Positions 1-11,000 of a stretch of 64,000 nt of DNA are shown piece by piece. The notes under the pieces were generated by a model. That model saw only the letters and a program-made list of their open reading frames with translations, was not told the origin of the DNA and ran no database searches. The stretch's first letter is position 1. Each line of letters begins with the position of its first letter. Position numbers and translations under genes: made by a program. Source of the stretch: Acorus gramineus (taxonomy: Eukaryota > Streptophyta > Magnoliopsida > Acorales > Acoraceae); assembly GCA_030737835.1 (NCBI GenBank), contig CM060850.1:25472296-25536295 (forward strand). Reading direction: 5' to 3'.

Positions 1-934
1 TATTTTAAAAAAATTTAACAAAATCTGGACCAAGCTACAGCCCGGCCAGTCAACTCACGTGTCTACCCTTGCATGCAATATTGAGCCATCCAACACGCGG
101 TAACCATCCGTCACCGATTCCTCACGACGTCGTACGCCATCAAGAATCACTTTATTAAGATATCTACGGCGTTTCTATTTGTGTCCCTTGAATATGTTTG
201 CACGCTCCTCTAAATAAATATGATAATTCAAGATCCATTTAAATGTGACTGATTTGCACATCCGTTATCCTGCACAAAATTTACATTCATTTGCACCTGT
301 CATTTTTGCATTATAATCCCGCATTTTCCAAGCATGCAAAAAAAATACAAAGAGGGGCCGACGAAGAGAAGTGACAGCACGACAAGGAGAACATAATTCA
401 GTGAGAAGAAATTGTATTCCATAAATGAGGGTGTGAAAATTAGTGGGGGCGAGAGGGGTTCAAGTAGAGGACCATGAGTATAACAATGCTTATTTTTATA
501 TGAGCTCTGTTACACGCGGTAGTGTACTTTATATGTACAATCTCTTACATCTCGTTAGTTTTCTTCACTCACCACATTAAGATATATTCATTGTTAAAAA
601 AAAAATTTTTTTTTTTTAATAAACGTATTTAATTCATTAAAGTATATTTTATTTTTTTATAAAAATTTATATATCTCAATAGAAAGTGAACATTTTTATA
701 AAAATATAAACACTAGGGTGGAAACGTGTCACTTGTATTTGAACAGTGAAATGAACAGGGTGCAAAATTTTGGGGCCGGGTGTAAAATTATAAAGCCCAC
801 CTCGGCCCGGATTCCATGTTCCGGAAACCTCGAAAACACACCCAGAAAAAGGAAGAAAAGAGAGAAAACCACTTACCACAACAGCCTCCCTCCAAACGCA
901 GGAAATAAAAACAGAATAAATCATAAAAAAAAAA
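1..934. other. Upstream region of CCS, no gene seen
   Basis: AT-rich sequence with no supportable coding region. Short GTAC cores occur at about 129-135, 522-526 and 533-538. GTAC is the core bound by SPL7-type copper regulators in plants, and CCS is a known copper-responsive gene, so they may matter, but a four-base motif is expected often by chance. A poly-A/poly-T tract lies at about 595-620. The stretch just before the start codon (about 890-934) is A-rich, as usual for a plant 5' leader. Confidence 0.5.
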
Positions 935-3900
935 ATGTCTTTCTTAAAGACCTTGAACACAACATCGTCAGCTCTTCCTGTTGCGCTCGCGGTCGCCGCA
1001 GTCTCTACTTCTTCAATCTATTATTACTACAACAAAACCAATCATCGCAAATCCAACTTTTCTTTCCCCTTGAATCAACCCCAACTTCGTTTCAGATTGG
1101 GTTCTGAATTTCATCCTCGGCAGAGAAGTCTCGTCCCTCTCCGCTCCGCGCTTCACATGGATACTGCTCTCACATCTCATCAACAATCCTCCGAACGGGT
1201 TCTCTTTCTCTCTCTCGAAATTGATTTCAATTTCGGCGTTTTTGGCTGATTTTGTGTTAAGCGATTGTTTCTTTTACGCAGGGAGGAGAGCCTTTGCCGG
1301 AGATGCTGGTAAGCTAATTTTTATGCTTCTTTTCTCTTTGCAGGCCTTTAATTTTATTGTGAACTATTTTAAAAATGAAAGATTTTATGATTTTGCTGAT
1401 CTTTGCAACTAGTTTTAAGAGGATGAGGGTTATGGAACTTCTTCTACCATTATGTCAATCTTTATTTCATTTTGCATCATTGTTTATGTTGGTAACTATC
1501 CAATATTTCTGATTTTACTTATATTTCAGACAGAATTTATGGTGGATATGAAATGTGAAGGCTGTGTATCAGCTGTGAAGAATAAGTTGCAGACAGTTGA
1601 TGGTAAGAGATCTATCCCATTTTACTTAAATTGCCAATGGTGGTGTCATATAATTTCTGCCTACAATTTAAGGGGATATCATGTAGCACTGTTATTTATG
1701 ATCGTAGATTATCAGCTCATATTGCTGGCTTGACTCTGTACTGTAAATTCATTATTCCAATTGCTTACCCGGGAAACAAATTTGTCTCTCAGGGGTTAAG
1801 GGAGTTGATGTAGATTTGAGCAACCAAGTGGTGAGAGTGGTTGGTTCTTCATCTTTGAAGACCATGGTGGACTCTTTGGAGCAGACTGGCCGAAGGGCTC
1901 GGCTTATTGGCCAAGGGAGCCCTGAAGGTTGGTAATGTGAATTGTTCAAGAATCAATATATGAAAAGGCTTCTTAACAGAAAAATGCATAAAATTTGTGT
2001 TTAAAATATGGTATAACTTTGCTAGTTGGCCCTGGAAAATATCAAGTATCTTAAATTCTGATCTATAATACTCCAATTCTTTGAAGTGTCTAGAATACTT
2101 GACCAAATAGGCATGAATCTCTATATCATATTGGATGTGTCATATCATACATGATGCAATTTGTAAATGCCATATCACATGCTTCCTTACCTAAAAATCA
2201 GATTTGTAGTCAAGTTAGTCAATCAGTTAATGACTGGCTAGCATATGCCTTATATGTGTCCCTGTTCCCTTTCTCTTTGTGATATGGCCAAATCATATCT
2301 TTGCATTCACCTATCTTCGTATCATTGGCACCATAGCTGTTTGTGGACTTTATTCTAAACCCTTGAAGTGATGAAGATGTGAATTTCGAAAAAAAAAATC
2401 TTAGTGTTCATTTGAGAATTAATTGTTTCAGACAATAATTGTGCTCTTTCTGCAAGATTCTGCATAACCTTCTATTCGAACATCACTGCTGTATTAACTC
2501 CTGGGTGGAGCTGGGGTACTGCATTATGAAATTTATGAGTGTGGTTTATTATGAAGAATACTTTTTAATTTTTTATTTAACTAATTTGTTTAAGGTTATG
2601 TATGGGGCAGAAGTATGATTGAATACTTTAAATTCTTAAATTAATTTGTAATAGTCATTCCAACATGGAAAATTGGGGCCATTCTTGGCCTCTGTTTTCC
2701 CAGAGCCAGTTGTTGGTGGATGTTTGTCAATGATAAAGCTTATAACTTTATGTACAATATCCATTTAAATTATTTCTCCTTTTTTCATTTTACAAAGCTG
2801 CTGAGGTCACCATTGCATTGTAGATTTCCTAGTTTCAGCTGGGGTTGCTGAATTTAAGGGTCCCATTATATTTGGAGTTGTTCGCTTGGTTCAAGTGAAT
2901 ATGGAATTGGCGAGGATTGAAGCCAATTTTAGTGGTTTGTCCCCCGGTAAGCATGGTTGGTCGATAAATGAATTTGGAGATTTGACCAAAGGAGCTGCAA
3001 GCACTGGGAAAATCTTCAATTCAAAGGATCGTGTTGACACTGAAGAGGTTTGCCTCCTCTCTTGTTCTTTTTTGCATTTTCATCATCTCTCATTATGTAA
3101 CATGGTTTTGCACTTTCCATTTCATATAATTATTCATGATCATGTAATATTGTGGTGTACTAATTTACAAGTAACATGTCCTTTTTGTTATGCCTTTTCT
3201 TGTTTCTTCAATTTATAGATATGAACAATTTCCATATCATCATTGCATCATCTGCCGCAACAATTTTATTTCATGTAGGTCCCTTCGTATTCATTTTTAT
3301 GCATTTTGATGGACAATTGCACTTCTGTATATATGCTGTGTTTATGTTGAATGTCATGTGGGAAGCCTGCTGTTGTAAACAATTGACACACAAAACTACG
3401 TGATAAGAATACCTCAATCTTTGTGGTCTTTATAAATGAGGTGCAATCCATCCCAATCTCTTTGAATAACCTGTCTTTTTATGAAATTTCTCAGAAATTT
3501 CTTCTCTTGATGGTGGAGAACTGCAAATCTATGGTTACATGTGCAATGCATCACAGACACATCTGTCAGAAGAAATACCAAAGTTCTTTCTTTACATTTC
3601 AAAAAGATAAAAATAAAATAACATAAAATAAACTTTCAACCTAAGCTTAATTTGTTGGCAATATAACACCCCAGTATATGATGTCACTATGTTGAACATA
3701 GATACATGGAATTTTCATCTTCTGAACATTGTTTTGGACAAGGAATATTCGACTTAGGATCTTTTAAATAGTAAGATATTGATTTATACTGTTCTGTAAT
3801 TTTGGACTTTTGGGATGTGTTGTGTCTGACACGTTCTAACGTCATGAACCAAGAAAACATCATATGAAATAGGCTCTGTGAGCATAAAACTTTTGGAAAC

Positions 3901-5606
3901 AATTTATCCACTGATGCACTCAGATTATATCGTGGTTAGGTGGTAGACTTTGTATGCTTCCACAAACATGCAATAAACTTAGGGTTCTGCCCTACTTGCA
4001 GATTTATGACCCATCTATATGGACATTGGAGACACCTGCTTCTCGAAGAAGATTCCAAATTTTGGTGAAGCGTTTTTGTTCTAGTTTTTAATTTCTAATG
4101 AAATGATTGTTCCATCCCTAAGACATTTCAATGGTGTCTAAATCTTGAAATATTTTCTTGTGCAACCTTAATTCTTTTAAGAAAGATTTTTTAGTACAAA
4201 AGATTAATTGGAATAAATCTTGTCATTTATGTGCTTTATACATAATTAAGTAAAATGCAGAGATCCTAACCATTGAGAAGATCCTAATTTCTTAGAAGTG
4301 ATTGTACATGGACCACAATCTATATGGCTGTTTGAACTCCAGAATGATATTAACAACATGTAAAACTTCTTGGATTTTGTACTTCTCAAACCTGAATTTT
4401 ATCTGAGGCACCCTTGAAGGACGACGACATACAGTATCCATTGGATTGTTAGAAGACACTAAATCTATTCATTTATGCCCTACACTGCACGTCTGCACCA
4501 TATTCAGTTAATGTGAATGAGGCAATCTTAAGTGATTAACTATCCTAACTTGTGTATATGGATCTGCCCGTGGACTTTAGATGTGTGTGTTCTCTTGAAG
4601 ACAATCTTTTGTTTGTGTACTTGTATATTGATAATTCTGATTGCAGGGTGACTCATAGGTATCATTTCATGATACACATTGAGGCTGCAGCGCCATCAGA
4701 TCATTTGCATAATTCATTTTGTCTAAAATATAGCATAGTTGCTGCATCAATCTTGTGTGTTTAATCCATTTCAGAGATTACAAATTAGATATTCTCAAAT
4801 ACCGAATATCAAATATCTACATTCTGTCCTCGTCTGATATTTTTGAGCAGATTCGATAAAAAAAAAATTATAAACTGAGTTCTTTGCATAACTTGATAAG
4901 AGCAGCTACTTTGTATACTCCGTGGGATTGTAATATCACAACTGTATGCTGCCACTACAGCCTAATACACTGCACTCAATAGCCCCTGTTGTTTTCCTGC
5001 ATCAACATTGTTGTGATGAAATCAAAAGCTGTGCTGTGTTTCCAAATGCATAGACTTACGCATAAACAATTGGATGGAAAAACACTAGACCGCATTAATA
5101 TGAATACAGTGATAAATTCATGAACCATTTGGCAGTTCTTCATATCTTACATAGACAAGATTCAGTTCTAGTGATCATGTCACTGCATTTATCCACAGTG
5201 CTACATCTGATATTTGAAAGTTGAAAAAATTTTAGTTTCTGTTTCTCCTTCACTCTTTGACAGCTATTAGAGATCAATTTTTTATGTTTTTTAATTATTC
5301 ATGTTATGGTGCGCTCTTTCTGAACAAACACTGTTTTGATTTGTATAGCCGTTGGGCGACCTGGGAACATTAGAAGCTGACGAGACTGGTGAAGCCCACT
5401 TCACAGGTGCTAAACAGATGCTTAGAGTTCCTGATCTGATCGGGCGAGCCGTTGTGGTGTATGCATCGGAAGATAAATCGGAAACTGGCATCACAGCTGC
5501 AGTCATAGCAAGGAGTGCTGGAGTGGGGGAGAACTATAAGAAGATATGCACCTGTGATGGCACAGTCATATGGGAATCAACCAACTCCGATTTCGTCGCC
5601 GCATAG
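935..5606 (+). CDS. CCS: Copper chaperone for Cu/Zn superoxide dismutase (plastid/cytosol)
   Basis: Delivers Cu(I) to Cu/Zn superoxide dismutases and forms their intramolecular disulfide, in plastid stroma and cytosol. Exons: 935-1198, 1282-1308, 1530-1602, 1793-1927, 2824-3047, 5349-5606; joined length 981 bp, 326 aa, the usual plant CCS size. Residues 1 to about 75 are Ser/Arg-rich and look like a transit peptide; a second in-frame Met at residue 75 (base 1157) could start a cytosolic form. Domain 1 (about 98-165) is ATX1-like with copper site MKCEGC at 104-109. Domain 2 (about 168-300) is SOD-like (VAEFKGP, ARIEANFSGLSPG, GDLGTLEAD). Domain 3 ends with the CxC copper site, KICTCDG at about 308-310. 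All introns are GT-AG; intron 5 is 2.3 kb. The neighbouring gene starts 2.2 kb downstream on the same strand. Identity is very secure; exon ends were inferred by frame and family match. Confidence 0.96.
5351..5371 (+). promoter_or_regulatory. Candidate miR398 target site in CCS exon 6
   Basis: The first bases of exon 6, encoding PLGDLGTL, contain GGGCGACCTG followed by GGAACAT. Against the miR398b/c sequence recalled from memory, miRNA positions 9-18 pair fully (including the cleavage position), positions 3-7 pair, positions 2 and 8 are G:U, and only positions 1 and 19-21 are unpaired. CCS mRNA is an established miR398 target in Arabidopsis. The site lies wholly in one exon. Transcript cleavage in this species is inferred. 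Confidence 0.6.
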
Positions 5607-6129
5607 GTCTCTCCATTGTACCAATGTCCATGATCTGTGTTGTCTCTTTTCAGATTATCTTTATAATGGCATTCACATGTGCTATGACATGTTGAGTTGC
5701 CTCAATATCACTTTTGAAGTGGAAAAAAATGACATGAAACTAGAAATTTATTCTCTAATAAATTTTTGTTATTATTTGTTGATCGAAATCATTTGAACCT
5801 CAAGTTAGCGAAGCTTCTGATAACCAGTTGTGGAATGTAGTGATTGGAACTTGCTTCTGCTTATTATGGCCACGTGAAGGGGGCCCCATGACATGCCGGT
5901 CCAGACTTGGTTTTTCGACGATTCTAAAATTAGTGGCTATTATTGTGCCTTGGTTTTTCAAAAATCATGGCATCATTGTGGAGCATTGAGACCGGGGGGC
6001 TCTCCGGTGTAAAGAAACTGGATTTTAAATTGAAAAGGTTAGAGAGATGTAGCAGATACATATATCAAATGAAATTTTTATTTAAATTTTTAATAAAATT
6101 TGAATATAGATTCAAATAAGAGTTGAAAT

Positions 6130-6545
6130 GACCTCAACTCATTTTTAAACGCTTCTTAAAAGAAATGAGGAGTTGATCCCAAAGTGGTTCAATGAGGACT
6201 TATATCGAATCATGGCACACTTACTGCAACGTTTGGAGGGCCCACTTGAAGAGGAGGTGAAGGTGGTGGTATCTGGTGCTCGATCTGACAAAGCCCAAGG
6301 ACTAGATGGCTTTGGTATGAGATTCTATAAGTTTTGGGAGGTCAACAAGGAGGACGTATTGGACCTGTTTAGGGATTTCTAACTTCTAAGGAATCAAAGG
6401 GGATTGGCGGATCGAATGCTACATTTTTTTTACTTTGATCTCTAAAACGGGTTGGGGACTTCAGGCTGATCAACTTGGTCAATGGGAGCTATAAAATGAT
6501 CGTTAAAGTCTTGACGAAAAAACTCAAGGGGTTCCTCAGCAATCT
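6130..6545 (+). pseudogene. Decayed LINE (non-LTR) reverse transcriptase fragment
   Basis: The 6173-6382 reading frame has the start of a plant L1-type reverse transcriptase: an acidic EEEV segment, SDKAQGLDGF matching the family's DKAPGPDGF motif, then FWEVNKEDVLDLFRDF. After a stop and a frame change the match continues as DFRLINLVNGSYKMIVKVLTKKLK at 6455-6530, matching the DFRPISL...YKIIAKVLANRLK block. Only the first RT motifs remain, broken by stop codons and at least one frameshift. It is a dead 5'- and 3'-truncated copy. Confidence 0.85.
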
Positions 6546-6884
6546 AGCTACAAACTAAATTAAAAAATTTACTTGAAGAGAGAAATCTTGAGTTCTTGAA
6601 CACGTGAAAACTAAAAAAAAGAGTTGAGGCAGTAGAAGAGTAGAGATATTTGAGTATGAATCGGTGAAAAAAATGGATGGCATGGAGAGCAAATAGGCAA
6701 CAACTGGATAACAAATGACCCATTATACCTTCAATGTCTTTTTTTTCTTTTTGCATTTTATTAGTATTTTAAACATTTCAAAACAACTAAGTGGATTTTG
6801 AGAACATTATTGCAAGTCCTAGACATGTCACATGTCAATGACCCATTATGACCTATGGGATTGGGATGGCAACTGAAACAATAA

Positions 6885-7100
6885 AGGTTCTAGTCAAGTT
6901 TCAGTACCATCATTATTGAATTACACAGTTTATTAATCGAACTACACAGTTTATGAATCAAACCGCACAGTCAATTATTGGTTACAATATCACTCTTTGT
7001 ATAGATCAATTAATAGACTGTGTAATTTGATTAATAATTGTTGTGTAGTTTGATACTGATGATATTGATGATATCAGACTGACTGAATCTGAACTGAGCT
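6885..7100. repeat. Imperfect fold-back (MITE-like) repeat
   Basis: The left part (about 6893-6975) repeats blocks of the type TTATTAATCGAACTACACAG. Related blocks return inverted at about 7015-7075 (ACTGTGTAATTTGATTAATAA, TGTGTAGTTTGATACTGATGA). The two halves would form a loose hairpin. Ends and target duplication are not clear. Confidence 0.4.
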
Positions 7101-7733
7101 GAAACGGGCGGCCGTGCCAACACGACTAGCTTGATGTGTCATATGGTGTGACGGGCCTGTGCACAAGCCGTACCCCAAGCCAGCTTGAGCCAGTCCATAC
7201 ACCTCTAATTTAGATGTTGATCTACTAAATTACTCTCTAATAATTTTATGCTCTTCACTTTAACTCCTCAATTTCTCCTAAATATAATGTTAGACTAATA
7301 CATATTAATTAAAGATATAGACATGTATGCATTGATTATATAATTAATTATTTTATTAAAATATGTATATAGTCTTTATATCTATAATGATATATCATCT
7401 TATATAAAACATAATTTTTTCATGTTTTAAAAATAGTCATAAAATTTATTAAAGCATCTTTTTTTTATTATTATTTTTTTATTCACAACTTAAAATACAT
7501 AGAAAATGTTACCTTCAGTTTTTTTTCAATCTTATTTTTAATTTGATTTTTATTTTTTTAAAATAATATATTTTATTTAATGAGATAAATGTATTATATA
7601 TATATATATAATGTAATGAAGATGGACTCATCAATAACTCGCCCGAGTCATGGCTGCACTCGATCAACTATAACCCATTTAGTGAAAATCAGCAAATCAG
7701 CCATTGCTCACCAGCCTCTGGTGGGTTGTAGGG

Positions 7734-7751
7734 AACCCTAACAAAACCCTA
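7734..7751 (+). promoter_or_regulatory. Paired telo-box motifs upstream of the CCDC137-like gene
   Basis: AACCCTAA (7734-7741) and AAACCCTA (7744-7751) lie 60-77 bp before the start codon. Telo-boxes near transcription starts are typical of plant ribosome-biogenesis and ribosomal-protein genes. A CCCTCT-rich pyrimidine stretch follows at 7760-7790. Confidence 0.5.
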
Positions 7752-7810
7752 CCGACTCGCCGTCTCCCTCTCCCTCTCCCTCTCCCTCGTCACCTTATAT
7801 TTTTGGCCGA

Positions 7811-7971
7811 ATGGGAGGGAAAGGGCGGCGGCGGAGGGAGAAGAACTTCTTGGCGGCCCACGGCGGCAACAGCCACCTCCCTCCGGCCCCCAAGCCCGGC
7901 GACGTCGACGCTCTCCCTTCCAAGCTCCGCAAGCTCCTCAAGTTCAAAAACTCTCCTCCCAATTCCACTCA

Positions 7972-8011
<40 letters not shown>

Positions 8012-11000
8012 GTATATATCTGTCTGTATCAACAAAGCGGCTCCCTTTAATGTGTTCCTTATTTGGTTCTGTTTTGTTTCTTTAGGTTTCTCACATGCTT
8101 CCGCGGATGCCGAGGCTGGAAAGAAGAAAAGCCGAGGCAGTGTTGGTGAGCCTGTAAGTTTTCTTTTACCGAGTTGATTTGATTTTGGTCTAGACAACCG
8201 TTGTCTTTTATATATATATATATGTGTGTGTGTTTGTTATTGATTTTTTGTTTTGGAGGGGGTGGTTAATCAAAGTAACGATTTCTGAATATGCCAATCA
8301 ATAGTTCTAAGTTCTACCAATCAAAAAAAGGTTCAAAGTTTTCTTTGTGCCTACTTGTTAATTGTTTCACTTTATATTGGGGGTGGCGAGGGGGGATTCT
8401 ATCCAATTGTCTGCATCGCGTATGGTTGAAATATTGATTTGTTCCTTGGTATAATACTCTTCATGAAAATAAGGGTACAGGAAGTACCACTGAACTGTGA
8501 TTTTGACATGTTCTTTTCTTCTCATGGTTTGGATTCTGAATCCCATTGCATTTCTTCTTTCTAAGATGAGACATGTGAACAATCTCCTTCGGGTCCTTGG
8601 TCGTCTTTGTATTTTTCAGCTTGCTACTCCTCCTTTCTCCCCCATTCAGACCATTTGTAACTGCTTTTCTAGTTATAAAATGGATTACCTTTTCTCAAAA
8701 AAAAAAGATGCGACATGTGAGCAATCACCTTCTCTGGTTCAGGATCTTTCATATTCTGATGGAACTAATTTTGAAATGATATTGCGGTTTGCAATGACAT
8801 TTGAAATTTTACGCTATCAACTCTTGATCATGTATACTACTAAACCTTTATAAGGCACCCCATCCGTTTTGGGGCTCTTTTCTGTTATTAATTCATAAAA
8901 TTGCAGGGGGTATGCTTCCACTTCTCATAAAAACATTTATAAGGCTTGATTATTTAATAAAGATTTGGTTATTTCTCCATTTTGAGCATTGGTTGGAGTG
9001 ACAGAAGGCATCTGAAACCAGAGAAGGTCTTGTAATTAGGTGACGGTATATGAACTTCTTTTTGCACTGGGATTTCTCTTGATGATCATGAGAAGAGCCC
9101 TGGTCCTCCTTTTTTCACTGGATTGAGATTGAGATTGTGGGTCGGAGCATGTAGAGAACTCTTATACAATGTCCCCGGTAGGGCTTCTTTCTTCTTTTCG
9201 TTTTTTTTTTGTTTGACAAGGAACCCAACATTATTTTTTTTCTCTTAATCTTGGGAAAATCCTGAATGCACAGAATTACCCACAAATCCTGTGCATCATA
9301 TAAGTCCAGGAGGAGTTCAACCTGAGACCTATATGGAACAAATCTATGGCTCCAGCCAAAGTGTCAATCCTATGTAGGTATATTTCTTTTTGTTATGACA
9401 TCTCTACCTTATATTTGTAAATGGTTGTAGTGTTCCTTCCTATCATCAAAACCAAAAAAAGTAGGATTTATCAGGTATCCTGAAAATCAAGTCGTAAAAA
9501 ATTCCACACAGCTTCCTGATCAACCACTTACCATGTCTGAGTGATGAATATGAAAAAACGGTATGACCAGTGCCTCATATTTTCTTCATTCAAAAAAAAA
9601 AAAAAAAAAAGAGGCCTATTGAACAGTACCATAAAAAAACAGCAAAGAGAGAAACAGTATCCATATGAGCCTTATTAGGCTTCTTCATGTACATATCAGC
9701 GTCCTTAATGAGAAGTTCCGTCTTACATGTGACTTTGGTAGGTCTAACAAGTACACCTGATTAACAATAATTGATGATAGACTCCATTCCATGGGACTTC
9801 TCCCTTTTATTCCTGTTGAAGGTTTGATAATTGAATGGTTAGATCATGTGCTTATAAATATGATGGTCAGGGTTGATTGGATAGTGGCACTGGCATAATC
9901 AAGATTGATGCTTCAGATTCTGCATAGTTGGTTAGAATTGGTAGATTTCAGTTGTGTGGAGTATGTATGGAAAAACAGAGTTAGAAAAGTAGCATAGAAA
10001 GTTCTAGCTGCATGTTTGCTGTTTATTGATATTAATCAATTGATGAGAAATTAATATAAGCCACACCGTTGAAATTGTTGATTAACAGAAGTCTGCACAT
10101 ATGTATTTGCAATATATTCTGTATAAATGTTGTTATCTTTTTTAATAAAATTACAGGTGTTATTGTCCACCGTTAATTTTTTAAAAAAAATTGATTGTTT
10201 CTTGCTTCAAATTTGAATGTCTAATTTCTTTTAGTTGAAGCGAGATAGGATTTACTTAGCATATCTCAGTTTTATCTTCACTATCTGGTATCTAATATGA
10301 ATGGGTCAGTGCTTTAAGTCTTGATTGTGCTTGCAGAAAACAAATACAAAAGACACCAGGCTCTCTATTGCTGCTGATTTGAAAAAGGGAGGTGCTAATG
10401 GGAACACTACAGTAGATGAATACAAAAAAGCGAAACTGGAAACTGATGATGCAAATATAGTCAAAAAGAGAAAAGCAAAGCGAAAGAGAGACCTTGAGCT
10501 TCTGACCCTAACTGAGGATCTGGCTTCAGCTTGCATGAATAGGCGAGATCGCAAGAAACGGTAAGTGCTGTCTTGGAACTTGGAAATTCCATTGAACACC
10601 AAATTTCATTAGATTTACCAGAAGAAATAGTAATCTGATTTGATTTCCATTGGAAAGAAATTATGGAGATATCAAGTTTTTCAAAATAAAAAATTCCCTT
10701 ATTTCAGGATCCCATCATCATTGCATTTTCCTTTCTGGATATCAAGTTTATATTATATTGCTCTCCCATGATGTTCAAAGTTTTTTTTTATATCCCCTCA
10801 AAAATAGTTTTTATCCATGATTGAAATGTTATGCTAATCAAAGGAAACAAACTATAGCCTATTTTTGCTATTTCCATCAAGAGTATGTTTGTCTTATAGT
10901 TCTTCACCTCTTGGTGCATAAGTATGGCAATCGATCTACATAGTTAATGCTGATGACTTGTATATTCTATATTTTTTGAAAACATGGGGGCACAATTCTC

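Larger units (their letters stand above)
5607..7810. other. Spacer between CCS and the CCDC137-like gene
   Basis: Contains the CCS 3' end, a decayed LINE fragment (about 6130-6545), a small fold-back repeat (about 6885-7100) and a very AT-rich stretch (about 7210-7620) with a short TA run near 7595-7612. Promoter-proximal sequence of the next gene starts at about 7620. No other coding region is supported. Confidence 0.6.

Noticed and set aside
7704-8197. Long frames on both strands across the start of the CCDC137-like gene
   Set aside because: They read through the CT repeat (RERERE or SLSLSL runs) and are low-complexity artefacts.
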